A program made the position numbers and the translations under genes. A stretch of 64,000 nucleotides of DNA, taken from contig NZ_JANLNM010000001.1 of the NCBI RefSeq assembly GCF_024701975.1, positions 1,116,001 to 1,180,000 on the forward strand. Direction: 5' to 3'. The notes beneath the pieces are model-generated. The model was given only the letters and a program-made list of their open reading frames with translations, did not search any database and had not been told where the DNA came from. Origin of the DNA: Variovorax sp. ZS18.2.2 (lineage in GTDB: Bacteria; Pseudomonadota; Gammaproteobacteria; Burkholderiales; Burkholderiaceae_C). Shown one piece after another: positions 31,002 through 40,161 of the stretch; position 1 is the stretch's first letter; each line of letters begins with the position of its first letter.

Positions 31002-32696
31002 TCAGAACTTGTCGAGCACCGCGCCCGAGCTCGCGCTCGATGCGTTGAACGCGAACTTGGCCTGCACACCACGCGTGTAGCGCGGAGCCGGGGCCTTCCA
31101 GCCTTCGCGGCGCTTGGCCAGTTCGGCTTCTGGCACATTGAGTTCGAGCACCAGCTTGTGCGCGTCGATGGTGATCGAGTCGCCTTCGTTCACGAACGCG
31201 ATCGTGCCGCCGGCCGCCGCTTCGGGTGCGACGTGGCCGACCACCATGCCCCAGGTGCCGCCCGAGAAACGGCCGTCGGTGATCAGGCCCACGCTTTCGC
31301 CGAGGCCCGCGCCGATCAGCGCGCCCGTGGGGGCCAGCATTTCCGGCATGCCCGGGCCGCCCTTGGGGCCGAGGTAGCGCAGCACCATCACGTCGCCGGC
31401 GACGATCTTTCCGGCCAGGATGGCTTGCAGCGCCGACTGCTCGTCATCGAACACGCGCGCCGGGCCGGTGATGACCGGGTTCTTCAGGCCCGTGATCTTG
31501 GCGACCGCGCCTTCGGGCGAGAGATTGCCCTTCAGGATGGCGAGGTGGCCTTCGTCGTACATCGGCTTGTCGATAGTGCGGATCACGTCCTGGTCGGCGC
31601 GCGGCACATCGGGCACGTCCTTGAGCACTTCGGCAATCGTCTGGCCGCTGATGGTGATGCAGTCGCCGTGCAGCAGGCCTGCGTTCAGCAGCACCTTCAT
31701 CACTTGCGGAATGCCGCCGGCCTGGTGCAGGTCGACCGCGAGGTACTTGCCCGAGGGCTTCAGGTCGCACAGCACCGGCACCTTCTTGCGCATGCGCTCG
31801 AAGTCGTCGATGGTCCACTCCACTTCGGCCGCGTGCGCGATCGCCAGGAAGTGCAGCACCGCGTTGGTCGAGCCGCCGGTGGCCATGATCACGGCCACGG
31901 CGTTCTCGATGGCCTTCTTGGTCACGATGTCGCGCGGCTTCAGGTCTTTCTTGATGGCCTCGATCAGCACCTTGGCCGATTCCTTGGCCGAGTTGGCCTT
32001 TTCGTCGTGCGGGTTCGCCATGGTGGACGAGTAGGGCAGCGAGATGCCCAGCGCCTCGAATGCGCTGGACATGGTGTTGGCCGTGTACATGCCGCCGCAG
32101 GAGCCGGTGCCGGGAATGGCGCGCTTCTCGATCTCGTGCAGGTCCTCGTCGCTCATGTTGCCGGCGGCGTTCTGGCCCACGGCTTCGAACACGCTCACGA
32201 TGTTCAGGTCCTGGCCCTTGTAGCGGCCCGGCAGGATCGTGCCGCCGTAGACGTAGATGGCGGGGACGTTGGCGCGCAGCATGCCCATGAGGCCGCCGGG
32301 CATGTTCTTGTCGCAGCCGCCGACCACCAGCACGCCGTCCATCCACTGGCCGCCGACGCAGGTCTCGATGCAGTCGGAAATGACTTCGCGGCTCACCAGC
32401 GAGTACTTCATGCCTTCGGTGCCCATGGCCATGCCGTCGGAGATGGTGGGGGTGCCGAACACCTGCGCGTTGCCGCCGGCTTCCTCGATGCCCGCGATGG
32501 CCGCGTCGGCCAGCTTCTGCAGGCCCGAGTTGCAGGGGGTGATGGTGCTGTGGCCGTTGGCCACGCCGACCATCGGCTTCTTGAAGTCGCTCTCTTCGTA
32601 GCCCATGGCGTAGAACATCGAGCGGTTGGGGGCGCGGCTCTTGCCTTCGACGATGTTGGCGCTGCGGCGATTGATCTGGATTGGCTTGGTGTCCAT
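31002..32696 (-). CDS. ilvD: Dihydroxy-acid dehydratase
   Basis: 564 residues from ATG 32696 ([12 protein letters not shown]); the frame stays open far upstream but crosses a regulator gene on the other strand, so that extension is rejected. The enzyme makes 2-keto acids in valine, leucine and isoleucine synthesis and needs an iron-sulfur cluster. Cluster and family motifs: 'ITPCNSGLQ', '[15 protein letters not shown]', '[14 protein letters not shown]', and the C-terminal '[19 protein letters not shown]'. A divergent LysR gene starts 101 bases upstream. Confidence 0.95.
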   Translation of the reverse strand: MDTKPIQINRRSANIVEGKSRAPNRSMFYAMGYEESDFKKPMVGVANGHSTITPCNSGLQKLADAAIAGIEEAGGNAQVFGTPTISDGMAMGTEGMKYSLVSREVISDCIETCVGGQWMDGVLVVGGCDKNMPGGLMGMLRANVPAIYVYGGTILPGRYKGQDLNIVSVFEAVGQNAAGNMSDEDLHEIEKRAIPGTGSCGGMYTANTMSSAFEALGISLPYSSTMANPHDEKANSAKESAKVLIEAIKKDLKPRDIVTKKAIENAVAVIMATGGSTNAVLHFLAIAHAAEVEWTIDDFERMRKKVPVLCDLKPSGKYLAVDLHQAGGIPQVMKVLLNAGLLHGDCITISGQTIAEVLKDVPDVPRADQDVIRTIDKPMYDEGHLAILKGNLSPEGAVAKITGLKNPVITGPARVFDDEQSALQAILAGKIVAGDVMVLRYLGPKGGPGMPEMLAPTGALIGAGLGESVGLITDGRFSGGTWGMVVGHVAPEAAAGGTIAFVNEGDSITIDAHKLVLELNVPEAELAKRREGWKAPAPRYTRGVQAKFAFNASSASSGAVLDKF

Positions 32697-32759
32697 GGTG
32701 TCTCTTCTATCGTGGGGAGATCGGGGGAGCCAAGTATCGGACTTCTGATTGATTCGTTC

Positions 32760-32783
32760 CAATCCAATTTTTTGCGTGGATTG
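32760..32783. promoter_or_regulatory. Inverted repeat between ilvD and the divergent LysR gene
   Basis: CAATCCA (32760-32766) and TGGATTG (32777-32783) are reverse complements separated by 10 bases, with a T-rich centre. The spacing fits a LysR-type site. It sits 14 bases before the regulator start, so it could serve autoregulation and ilvD control. Confidence 0.45.
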
Positions 32784-32796
32784 ATATGCTCGGCAT

Positions 32797-33729
32797 ATGA
32801 ATGAAGCATTGATCGACCTGCGCGCCTGGCGCCAGTTCGTCGCCGTGGCCGAGGAACTGCACTTCGGCCGCGCCGCACTGCGGCTGCACATGACGCAGCC
32901 GCCCGTGACCCAGGCCATCGCCCAGCTCGAGAAGACGCTGGGCGTGGTGCTGTTCGACCGCACCCGCAGGCGCGTGGCGCTCACGCCCGCCGGCGAGGCG
33001 CTGCTGCCCGATGTGCGCGAGCTGCTGGCACGGGCGCAAGCGCTGCCGGCAAGGGCGCGCGCCGCGGCGGCGGGGCAGGTGGGGCGGGTGCGCATCGCCT
33101 TCGTCTCGACGGTCGGCTTCGAGCAGTTGCCCGCCTGGGTGCGCGAGTTCCGCGTGCTGTGCCCCGAGGTGGCGCTCGAACTGGTCGAGGCCACCGGCGA
33201 CGTGCAGCTCGAAGCCTTCGCGCGCGGCGAGATCGATGCGGGGCTGATGCTGCATTCGCCCGGCGCCGCGCCGCCGGGGCTCACGCGCCTGGCCGTGTCC
33301 GAGGAGCCGCTGGTGCTCGCGCTGCCGGCCCGGCACGCGCTGGCCCGCACAGAGAAGCTGCTGCTGGCCGACGTGCTGGCCGAGCCCTTGGTGATCTTTC
33401 CGCGCCGCATCGTGCCTTCGCTGCATGACGCGATCTTCGGGCTCTATCACGCGGCGGGCCGCGTGCCGCAGCTCGCGCAGGAGGCCATCCAGATGCAGAC
33501 CATCGTCAACCTGGTTTCCGGAGGCATCGGCATGGCCTGGGTGCCGGAGAGCGTCACGCAGTTCCGGCGCGCGGGGGTGGTCTATCGTCGCGCCGCGGAA
33601 TTCGCACCGGCCGCGCGGCGCCGCAATTCGCCGGGGCTTCCCGTCTGCGAGACCAGCCTGGTGTGGCCCGAGGGGGCGAACAACCCGGCGCTCGCGCGCT
33701 TCGTGGCGTTCGTGCGCGAGCGCGGCTAA
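32797..33729 (+). CDS. LysR-family transcriptional regulator
   Basis: 310 residues. The DNA-binding domain includes '[20 protein letters not shown]' and '[20 protein letters not shown]'; this 'LHFGRAA' branch includes regulators of aromatic and amino-acid metabolism. The ligand domain follows. It is divergent from ilvD, so ilvD is the likely target. Its stop overlaps the stop of the next, convergent LysR gene by four bases. Confidence 0.9.
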   Translation: MNEALIDLRAWRQFVAVAEELHFGRAALRLHMTQPPVTQAIAQLEKTLGVVLFDRTRRRVALTPAGEALLPDVRELLARAQALPARARAAAAGQVGRVRIAFVSTVGFEQLPAWVREFRVLCPEVALELVEATGDVQLEAFARGEIDAGLMLHSPGAAPPGLTRLAVSEEPLVLALPARHALARTEKLLLADVLAEPLVIFPRRIVPSLHDAIFGLYHAAGRVPQLAQEAIQMQTIVNLVSGGIGMAWVPESVTQFRRAGVVYRRAAEFAPAARRRNSPGLPVCETSLVWPEGANNPALARFVAFVRERG

Positions 33730-34658
33730 CGGGGCCTGCGGGAGCGAGGGCCGGAAGGCTTGTCGAGCGAATCGGCAAGCAGCGTTTCGAGCCACCCCGC
33801 GAAGGCCTGCATCCGTCGCGATAGGTTGCGCCGGTGTGGATACACCAGCTGCACCGGCAACGGCTCGGCACGCGCCTCGGGCAGCACCTCGACCAGTTCT
33901 CCAGCCGTGAGGTGTCCGCGCACGTCGTAGGCCGGGATCTGGATCAGCCCCAGCCCCGCCAGCGCGCAGGCGATGTAGGTCTCGGCATTGTTCGCGGCCA
34001 CCTGGCTGCGCATCCGCAGCGTCGCGGTCTCGCCGTCGCGCTGCCATTCCCACGGCGCGGCGCGGCCGCTGGTCGGCGAGGCGTAGTTGACCGCGATGTG
34101 CGCTGGCAGGTCGGCCGGCGTTCGCGGCGTGCCGTGGCGCGCGAGGTAGGCGGGGCTCGCGCAGTTGATCAGCGTGAAGTGCCCGAGCGGCCGAGCCACC
34201 AGGCTGCTGCTGGCCAGCGGCCCGACGCGCAAGGCGCAATCGACGCCTTCGAGCACCAGGTCCACCGCGCGGTCGCTCGAGCCCAGCTCCAGCTCGATGG
34301 CCGGAAAGCGCGCGAAGAAATCCGGCAGCGCCGGCGCGATGAGCAGCCGCGCGATGCGGCTCGGCACATCGACCTTGAGCCGTCCGCTCACGTTGCTGTG
34401 CGCCGGCAGGAACTGCTGCTCGATGTCTTCCATGTCGGTGACGAGCGCACGTGCGCGTTCCAGCAGCGCTTCGCCGTCGGGCGTGAGGCCGACGCGCCGC
34501 GTGGTCCGGTGCAGGAGGCGCGAACCCAGCCGCGCTTCGAGCTGCTGCACCGCCGTCGAGATGGCGGCGCGCGGCAGCGCGAGGCGGTCGGCCGCGCGGG
34601 TGAAGCTGCCGGTTTCGGCAACGCTCAGGAAGACCTTGAGCAGGTCGATGCGGTCCAT
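33726..34658 (-). CDS. LysR-family transcriptional regulator
   Basis: 310 residues. N-terminal helix-turn-helix 'LLKVFLSVAETGSFTRAADR', 'PRAAISTAVQQLEARLGSRL', with the 'HRTTRRVGLT' wing. The C-terminal effector domain is complete ('RRNLSRRMQAFAGWLETLL'). It is divergent from an SDR gene with 132 bp between, and convergent with the neighbouring LysR gene. The SDR is the probable target. Confidence 0.9.
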   Translation of the reverse strand: MDRIDLLKVFLSVAETGSFTRAADRLALPRAAISTAVQQLEARLGSRLLHRTTRRVGLTPDGEALLERARALVTDMEDIEQQFLPAHSNVSGRLKVDVPSRIARLLIAPALPDFFARFPAIELELGSSDRAVDLVLEGVDCALRVGPLASSSLVARPLGHFTLINCASPAYLARHGTPRTPADLPAHIAVNYASPTSGRAAPWEWQRDGETATLRMRSQVAANNAETYIACALAGLGLIQIPAYDVRGHLTAGELVEVLPEARAEPLPVQLVYPHRRNLSRRMQAFAGWLETLLADSLDKPSGPRSRRPR

Positions 34659-34675
34659 GGAGGTACTGCCTCGAT

Positions 34676-34695
34676 TGTTCGTGATTTTTTGAACA
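34676..34695. promoter_or_regulatory. Inverted repeat between the LysR and SDR genes
   Basis: TGTTC (34676-34680) and GAACA (34691-34695) are separated by 10 bases, a common LysR half-site layout. It lies 18 bases from the LysR start codon. Confidence 0.35.
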
Positions 34696-34790
34696 GTCTA
34701 GCGAGGTCGGGTCGCTTTATCTCGATGCGTTCAATCAATAGACTGCGACGTCCAGTCACACATCACGCTTTTTCAACAGGAGATCCATCC

Positions 34791-35564
34791 ATGTCCGCAC
34801 GCACCCTCAAGAACAAGGTCGCCGTCATCGCCGGCGGTGGCAAGAACCTCGGCGCACTCATCGGCCACCAGCTGGTCGATGGCGGCGCCCGCGGCATCGC
34901 GATCCACTACAACAGCGACGCCTCGCGTGGCGACGCCGAAAAAACCGCCGCCGCGCTCAAGGCCAAGGGCGCCGACACGCTGCTGGTGCAGGGCGATCTT
35001 TCGGTGGTGGAGAACAGCGTCAAGCTGTTCGACCAGGCCGTCAAGCAATTCGGCCAGGTCGACATCGCGATCAACACCGCAGGCGTGGTCATCAAGAAGC
35101 CGATCCTCGACGTGACGGAGGCCGACTACGACAAGAGCTTCAACGCCAACGCCAAGGCCGCCTTCTTCTTCATCCAGCAGGCCGGCCGCACGATGGCCGA
35201 TGGCGGCAGCATCGTGACGATCGTGAGCTCGCTGCTGGCGGCCTACACGCCGTTCTATTCGATCTACCCGGGCTCCAAGGCCACTGTGGAGCACTACACG
35301 CGCGCGGCGTCCAAGGAGTTCGGCGATCGCGGCATCTCGGTCAATGGTATCGGCCCCGGCCCGATGGACACGCCGTTCTTCTACGGGCAGGAGAGCAAGG
35401 AAGCCGTCGAGTACCACAGCAGCGCCGCGGCGCTCAGCAAGTTCTCGAAGAAGGGCCTGACCGACATCGAGGACATCGCGCCGATCGTGCGCTTCCTGGT
35501 CACCGAAGGCTGGTGGATCACCGGCCAGACGATTTTTGCCAACGGTGGCTACACCACCCGCTGA
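34791..35564 (+). CDS. Short-chain dehydrogenase/reductase
   Basis: 257 residues from ATG 34791, preceded by AGGAGA. The cofactor loop is AGGGKNLGA, a slight departure from the usual TGxxxGxG. The active site is Ser in 'IVTIVSSLL' and 'YSIYPGSK' as YxxxK. The C-terminus 'WWITGQTIFANGGYTTR' is the normal SDR end. Substrate unknown. It is divergent from a LysR regulator. Confidence 0.88.
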   Translation: MSARTLKNKVAVIAGGGKNLGALIGHQLVDGGARGIAIHYNSDASRGDAEKTAAALKAKGADTLLVQGDLSVVENSVKLFDQAVKQFGQVDIAINTAGVVIKKPILDVTEADYDKSFNANAKAAFFFIQQAGRTMADGGSIVTIVSSLLAAYTPFYSIYPGSKATVEHYTRAASKEFGDRGISVNGIGPGPMDTPFFYGQESKEAVEYHSSAAALSKFSKKGLTDIEDIAPIVRFLVTEGWWITGQTIFANGGYTTR

Positions 35565-35596
35565 TCCGGCAAGATGGCCCCCGGAGGACAACGCAT

Positions 35597-35866
35597 ATGC
35601 ACACAGTCATGGTGATGGGCGGCGGCTTCGTGCTGCTGGTGGTGTTTCTTTTGGCCAGCCGCTTCATCGGCGATGGCTCTTCGCTGGCGCTGGCCACCGC
35701 CGCCAAGTGGTTCATTCCGGCGTGGTTCATCGGCGCCGGCATCAACATGGCGGTGGGCGTGATCAAGGCGGGGTACTCGGTGGCCGAGGAGCTGCCGATT
35801 TTTCTCCTGATCTTCGCGGTGCCGGCCGTGGTGGCGGGGCTCCTGTGGTGGAAGTTCGGGCGCTGA
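35597..35866 (+). CDS. Small hydrophobic membrane protein
   Basis: 89 residues with three hydrophobic segments (about 3-20, 30-52 and 66-84) and almost no soluble part. Start ATG 35597 follows CGGAGGA. No motif is recognised; the pattern 'LATAAKWFIPAWFIGAGINM' recurs, as far as I recall, in Comamonadaceae proteins of unknown role. It is 32 bases after the SDR and may be in the same transcript. Confidence 0.7.
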   Translation: MHTVMVMGGGFVLLVVFLLASRFIGDGSSLALATAAKWFIPAWFIGAGINMAVGVIKAGYSVAEELPIFLLIFAVPAVVAGLLWWKFGR

Positions 35867-35923
35867 GATTGGCCTGAATGTCCCCGTGCCGGCCGCGTCA
35901 TTCGCGCGCGGCACAATCGGCGG

Positions 35924-36748
35924 ATGCTCATGTATCCGCAGATCAACCCCATCGCCCTGCAGCTCGGGCCCGTTGCCATTCACTGGTACGGCCTGACCTA
36001 CCTGGCGGCCTTCGCGCTGTTCTACTTTCTCGGCACCCGCCGGCTGCGCCACGAGCCGTACCGCTCGCTGGTCGGGCAGGGCGCCTGGCAGCGCAAGGAC
36101 ATCGAGGACATCCTTTTCCTCGGCGTGATGGGCGTGATCGTCGGCGGGCGGCTCGGCTACTGCCTGTTCTACAAGCCCGAGTTCTACCTGACCCATCCGC
36201 TCGAAATCCTCTACGTATGGCAGGGCGGCATGAGCTTCCATGGCGGCATGCTGGGCGTGGTCGGTGCGATGGTCTGGTTCTCGCGTTCGCGCGCACGGCC
36301 GTTCTGGCAAGTGATGGACTTCGTCGCGCCCTGCGTGCCGACCGGGCTCGCCGCAGGCCGCGTGGGCAACTTCATCAACGGCGAACTCTGGGGCCGCTTC
36401 AGCAGTCCCGACCTGCCCTGGGGCATGGTGTTTCCGCAGAGCGGCTCGATGCTGCCGCGCCATCCTTCGCAGATCTACCAGTTCCTGCTCGAAGGTTTGC
36501 TGCTGTTCGTGATCATGTGGCTCTACGCGCGCAAGGAACGCAAGCCAGGGCAGGTGGCTTCGGTGTTTTTGATCGGCTACGGCGCGTTGCGCTTCTTTGC
36601 CGAGTACTTCCGCGAGCCCGACGACTTCCTCGGCCTCAGGGCGTTGAGCCTGAGCCAGGGGCAGTGGCTCAGCGTGCCGATGGTGATTGGCGGCATTGCG
36701 CTGTGGTTCTGGTTCGGTCGCACGAAGACGGTCGCCGCACGCGCCTGA
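35924..36748 (+). CDS. lgt: Prolipoprotein diacylglyceryl transferase
   Basis: 274 residues, seven membrane segments expected. It adds the diacylglyceryl group to the lipobox cysteine of prolipoproteins in the inner membrane. Motifs: '[11 protein letters not shown]' with the essential His, the Lgt signature '[14 protein letters not shown]', and '[13 protein letters not shown]'. An alternative start is the ATG at 35930. It is the enzyme that would process the two lipoproteins seen in this window. Confidence 0.95.
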   Translation: MLMYPQINPIALQLGPVAIHWYGLTYLAAFALFYFLGTRRLRHEPYRSLVGQGAWQRKDIEDILFLGVMGVIVGGRLGYCLFYKPEFYLTHPLEILYVWQGGMSFHGGMLGVVGAMVWFSRSRARPFWQVMDFVAPCVPTGLAAGRVGNFINGELWGRFSSPDLPWGMVFPQSGSMLPRHPSQIYQFLLEGLLLFVIMWLYARKERKPGQVASVFLIGYGALRFFAEYFREPDDFLGLRALSLSQGQWLSVPMVIGGIALWFWFGRTKTVAARA

Positions 36749-36857
36749 GCTGAGCGCTCCGGGGCAGCCCGAGCGCTCCGGGCAATCTCAATCTCAGGGT
36801 AATCACGGGCCGCGCGGGGTGCCCGTGACACTTGCGCAACATTGTTTGCGCGCTCAC

Positions 36858-36884
36858 AATTACGCGTAATTACAGGAAATTACG
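36858..36884. promoter_or_regulatory. Probable GntR operator of the malonate operon
   Basis: AATTACGCGTAATT (36858-36871) is a perfect 14-bp palindrome, and a third half-site AATTACG lies at 36878-36884, 20 bases from the first. It is an AT-rich island 34 bases before the regulator start. Short palindromes of this kind are normal for FadR-type GntR regulators. Confidence 0.6.
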
Positions 36885-36917
36885 CCGAGACACCCGAGGT
36901 CAAAAGCCCCAATCCCC

Positions 36918-37586
36918 ATGCGCCTGGTCCCCAACTCCCTGCACGACGAAGTCGCCGCCACGCTGCGCGAGCAGATCTTCGAGGGCGCGCTGGCGCCGGG
37001 CAGTTTCCTGGACGAAGTGGCCTTGTGCGAGCGGCTTTCCATCTCCCGCACGCCGCTGCGCGAGGCGCTCAAGGTGCTCACCGCCGAAGGCCTGCTTCGG
37101 CACGAACCGCGGCGCGGCTGCTTCGTCAACGAAGTCACCGAGCGCGACCTCGACGAGATCTTCCCGGTCATCGCGCTGCTCGAAGGCCGCTGCGCCTACG
37201 AGGCCGCCCGCAACGCGAGCGATGCCGAGCTGCACGAGCTCGACGGGCTGCACGAACGCCTGGAGTGCCACGCCAAGGCGCGCCGCATCAACGACTACTA
37301 CGCCACCAACCACATCATTCACGAGGCGATCATCAAGCTCGCCGACAACCGGTGGCTCGCGCAGGTGATCGGCGACCTGCGCAAGATATTGAAGCTCGCG
37401 CGCCTGCAGCAGCTGCATGCGCCAGGCCGGCTCGACCAGAGCCTGTCAGAGCACCTGGCCGTGTTCGCGGCGCTCAAGGCGCGCGACAGCGAAGGCGCCG
37501 ATGCCGCCATGCGCACGCACCTGACACGCCAGCGCGAGGCGCTGCGCGAGGTCGCGCGGCAACAGAAATCCAGGGTGATGCCGTGA
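36918..37586 (+). CDS. matR: GntR/FadR-subfamily regulator of malonate use
   Basis: 222 residues. N-terminal winged helix 'LHDEVAATLREQIFEGALAP', 'LSISRTPLREALKVLTAEGL', then an all-helical FCD effector domain with His/Asp metal-ligand candidates ('NHIIHEAIIKLADN', 'LSEHLAVFAAL'). In rhizobial matABC systems a GntR protein, MatR, senses malonate; position just ahead of malonyl-CoA decarboxylase supports the same role here. The symbol is by analogy. Confidence 0.8.
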   Translation: MRLVPNSLHDEVAATLREQIFEGALAPGSFLDEVALCERLSISRTPLREALKVLTAEGLLRHEPRRGCFVNEVTERDLDEIFPVIALLEGRCAYEAARNASDAELHELDGLHERLECHAKARRINDYYATNHIIHEAIIKLADNRWLAQVIGDLRKILKLARLQQLHAPGRLDQSLSEHLAVFAALKARDSEGADAAMRTHLTRQREALREVARQQKSRVMP

Positions 37587-37632
37587 CCATTTGCCGCGGC
37601 GCGCCCGAGCCCATCTACAGGGGAGTCCATCG

Positions 37633-39099
37633 ATGAGTGCGACCGAATGGTTCCAGGCGCGGCTGCGTTCTGGCGAAAAGTCCAAGGTGCCCGTGGCGCC
37701 CGAGAGCGTGGCAAAGAGCGTGACCAAGAACACGCTCAAGCCCAGCGAGCGCACAACCGCCGAGCGACTGCAGGTCACGCTGCGCAAGGCCGACGAGGCC
37801 CTGTCGCCGCGCGCACTGCGCCGCGTGCTCGCCGACCTGCAGGCGGTGATCGATCCGCGCGTGAGCGAGGTCGAAGGCGGCCGCCGGGCCCATTCCATCG
37901 CGCAGGCCTACGCTGCGGCCACGCCCGAAGAGCGCCGCGACTACTGGGCACTGATGAGCGAGCACTTCGCCGCCGATGCGCAAAAGCTCAAGACTGCGCG
38001 CGACCAGCACCAGGCCGCGGTCGGCACGCCCGACGAAGGGCAGGCCGAATTGAAGTTGCGCCGCGCGCTCGTCTCGCCGCGCATGCGCCTCTTGCAGCGC
38101 TTCGCGGTCGAGCCCACGGGCATGCGCTTTTTGGTCGACCTGCGCGCCGACCTGCTGCCATGCCTGAAGGCCGACAAGCGCCTGCTGTCGCTCGATGCCG
38201 AACTCGAGCAACTCTTCTCCACCTGGTTCGACGTCGCTTTTCTCGAGCTGCGCCGCATCGACTGGGATTCGCCGGCTTCGCTCATCGAGAAGCTCATCCG
38301 CTACGAGGCGGTGCACGACATCAAGAGCTGGTCCGATGTGAAGAACCGGCTGGACGACAGCGATCGCCGCTGCTACGGCTTCTTCCACCCGCGCCTGCCC
38401 AACGAGCCGCTGATCTTTGTCGAAGTGGCGCTGGTCGACCGCATCAGCGACGGCATCACGCCGCTGCTCGACGAGGCCGCCGTGCCGGTGCTGCCCGCCA
38501 AGGCGACCACCGCGATCTTCTATTCGATCAGCAACACCCAGAACGGCCTGCGCGGCGTGAGCTTCGGCGATTCGCTCATCAAGCGCGTGGTCGAGACGCT
38601 GCAGGACGAACTGCCGCGCCTGAAGACCTTCGCCACGCTTTCGCCGATTCCGGGCTTTCGCACCTGGCTCGCCAAGAACGCGGCCGATCTCATGCCTCGC
38701 CTGGACGAAAAGCGCGAGGCCGAGCTCGGCCGCCTCGTCGGCTCCGTACCGCCCACGGCCGAGCGCCTGCTCGCCGCTGTGGAAGCCGCCGCCACCTTCG
38801 ATGCCAAGTCGCCGCTGCGCCAATGGCTGCTGCAGGCCGCTGCCGAGTACCTGGGCCACGCATTGGTCGACGGCACGCCGGCCGACCCGGTCGCGCGCTT
38901 CCACCTGGGCAACGGTGCGCGGGTCGAGCGGCTGAACTGGGCCGGCGATCCGTCGCCCAAGGGGCAGAAGCAGTCGTACGGGCTCATGGTCAACTATCTC
39001 TATGACCTCAAGCGCCTGGACAAGCATCGGACCTGGCTGGGCGACGGCAAGGTCGCGGTATCGGGAGACATCGAAAGCCTGTTCTTCAAAAAAGGCTGA
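37633..39099 (+). CDS. matA: Malonyl-CoA decarboxylase
   Basis: 488 residues from ATG 37633, with GGGGAG upstream. The enzyme converts malonyl-CoA to acetyl-CoA and CO2. An N-terminal helical domain of about 190 residues is followed by the GNAT-like catalytic domain with the conserved block 'HPRLPNEPLIFVEVALVD' (His252) and 'FYSISNTQNGLRGVSFG'. A conserved C-terminal 'HLGNGARVERLNW' is also present. It is the first enzyme gene of the operon, 46 bases after the regulator. Confidence 0.93.
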   Translation: MSATEWFQARLRSGEKSKVPVAPESVAKSVTKNTLKPSERTTAERLQVTLRKADEALSPRALRRVLADLQAVIDPRVSEVEGGRRAHSIAQAYAAATPEERRDYWALMSEHFAADAQKLKTARDQHQAAVGTPDEGQAELKLRRALVSPRMRLLQRFAVEPTGMRFLVDLRADLLPCLKADKRLLSLDAELEQLFSTWFDVAFLELRRIDWDSPASLIEKLIRYEAVHDIKSWSDVKNRLDDSDRRCYGFFHPRLPNEPLIFVEVALVDRISDGITPLLDEAAVPVLPAKATTAIFYSISNTQNGLRGVSFGDSLIKRVVETLQDELPRLKTFATLSPIPGFRTWLAKNAADLMPRLDEKREAELGRLVGSVPPTAERLLAAVEAAATFDAKSPLRQWLLQAAAEYLGHALVDGTPADPVARFHLGNGARVERLNWAGDPSPKGQKQSYGLMVNYLYDLKRLDKHRTWLGDGKVAVSGDIESLFFKKG

Positions 39100-39177
39100 G
39101 TCCGAAAAACCGGGTACGAAAAGAGCACTCGCCGCCGCATCGGGCGGCAAAATCCACAATCACAGGAGAAGAGGCAA

Positions 39178-40161
39178 ATGAACCAGAGTTTTCAGCGACG
39201 TGACGTTCTGCGTGTGGCCGCCGCCGGTGCGGCCGTTCTTTGCGGCGCCGCGCGCGCGCAGAGCTGGCCAACCAAACCGGTGACGATGATCGTGCCGTTC
39301 CCCGCGGGCGGCGGCACCGACGCCTTCGCGCGGCCGCTCTCAGGCCAGTTCACCAAGGTGGCAGGGCAGACGCTGGTGATCGACAACCGGGGCGGCGCCG
39401 GCGGCACGCTGGGCGCGAGCATCGCGGCCAAGGCGCCGGCCGATGGATACACGCTCTTCATGGGCGCCGTGCACCACGCGATCGCACCCTCGGTGTACCC
39501 CAAGCTCGACTACGACATCGAGAAGGACTTCGTGCCGCTGATGCTGCTGGCCAACGTGCCGCAGGTGGTGGTCATCAACCCCAAGCGCGTGCAGGCCAAC
39601 ACCATCCAGGAATTCATCGCGCTGGTGAAGCGCAACCCGGGCAAGTTCAACTACGGCTCGGCCGGCTCGGGCACCTCGCACCATCTGGCGGGCGAGCTCT
39701 TCAAGATCCAGACCGGCACCTTCATCACCCACATCCCGTACCGCGGCGCGGGCCCGGCGCTGTCGGACCTGATCTCGGGCAACGTCGACCTGATGTTCGA
39801 CGGCCTGGGTTCTTCGGCCCAGCACATCAAGAGCGGCCGCATCAAGGCGCTGATGGTCGCCGGCACCAAGCGCAATCCGGCCTTCCCCGACGTGCCCTGC
39901 GCCGCCGAAGTGGGCCTGCCCGACTACACCGTGACCACCTGGTATGGCCTCTGGGCACCCAAGAACACGCCCGCCGACGCGCAGGCGCGCGCCATCGACG
40001 ACATGAAGAAGGCGCTCGCCACCGACGAGCTCAAGACCATCTGGGCGCAGAACGGCTCCGAGATTCCGACCCTCACCATGGCGGCCTACGGCAGCTTCGT
40101 CAGTTCCGAAATCAAGCGCTGGGCCACGGTCGTGAAGGCGTCGGGCACCAAGCTCGAATGA
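39178..40161 (+). CDS. Bug-family (TctC) tripartite transporter substrate-binding protein
   Basis: 327 residues. The N-terminus 'QRRDVLRVAAAGAAVLCGAARA' is a twin-arginine-like or Sec signal. The mature protein shows Bug text: 'WPTKPVTMIVPFPAGGGTDAFA', 'DNRGGAGGTLGASIAAKAPADG', 'NYGSAGSGTSHHLAGELF'. Bug proteins bind carboxylates in the periplasm; malonate is the natural guess from context. No TctA/TctB membrane genes are adjacent, so it depends on partners elsewhere. A good ribosome site (AGGAGAAGAGG) precedes it; its stop overlaps the next start. Confidence 0.9.
   Translation: MNQSFQRRDVLRVAAAGAAVLCGAARAQSWPTKPVTMIVPFPAGGGTDAFARPLSGQFTKVAGQTLVIDNRGGAGGTLGASIAAKAPADGYTLFMGAVHHAIAPSVYPKLDYDIEKDFVPLMLLANVPQVVVINPKRVQANTIQEFIALVKRNPGKFNYGSAGSGTSHHLAGELFKIQTGTFITHIPYRGAGPALSDLISGNVDLMFDGLGSSAQHIKSGRIKALMVAGTKRNPAFPDVPCAAEVGLPDYTVTTWYGLWAPKNTPADAQARAIDDMKKALATDELKTIWAQNGSEIPTLTMAAYGSFVSSEIKRWATVVKASGTKLE

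Noticed and set aside
32697-33410. Upstream extension of ilvD by over 230 residues
   Set aside because: It crosses the divergent LysR gene and its control region; the ilvD N-terminus [12 protein letters not shown] is the family start.
33834-34790. Upstream extension of the SDR frame
   Set aside because: It overlaps a complete LysR gene on the other strand; AGGAGA and ATG 34791 give a normal SDR N-terminus.
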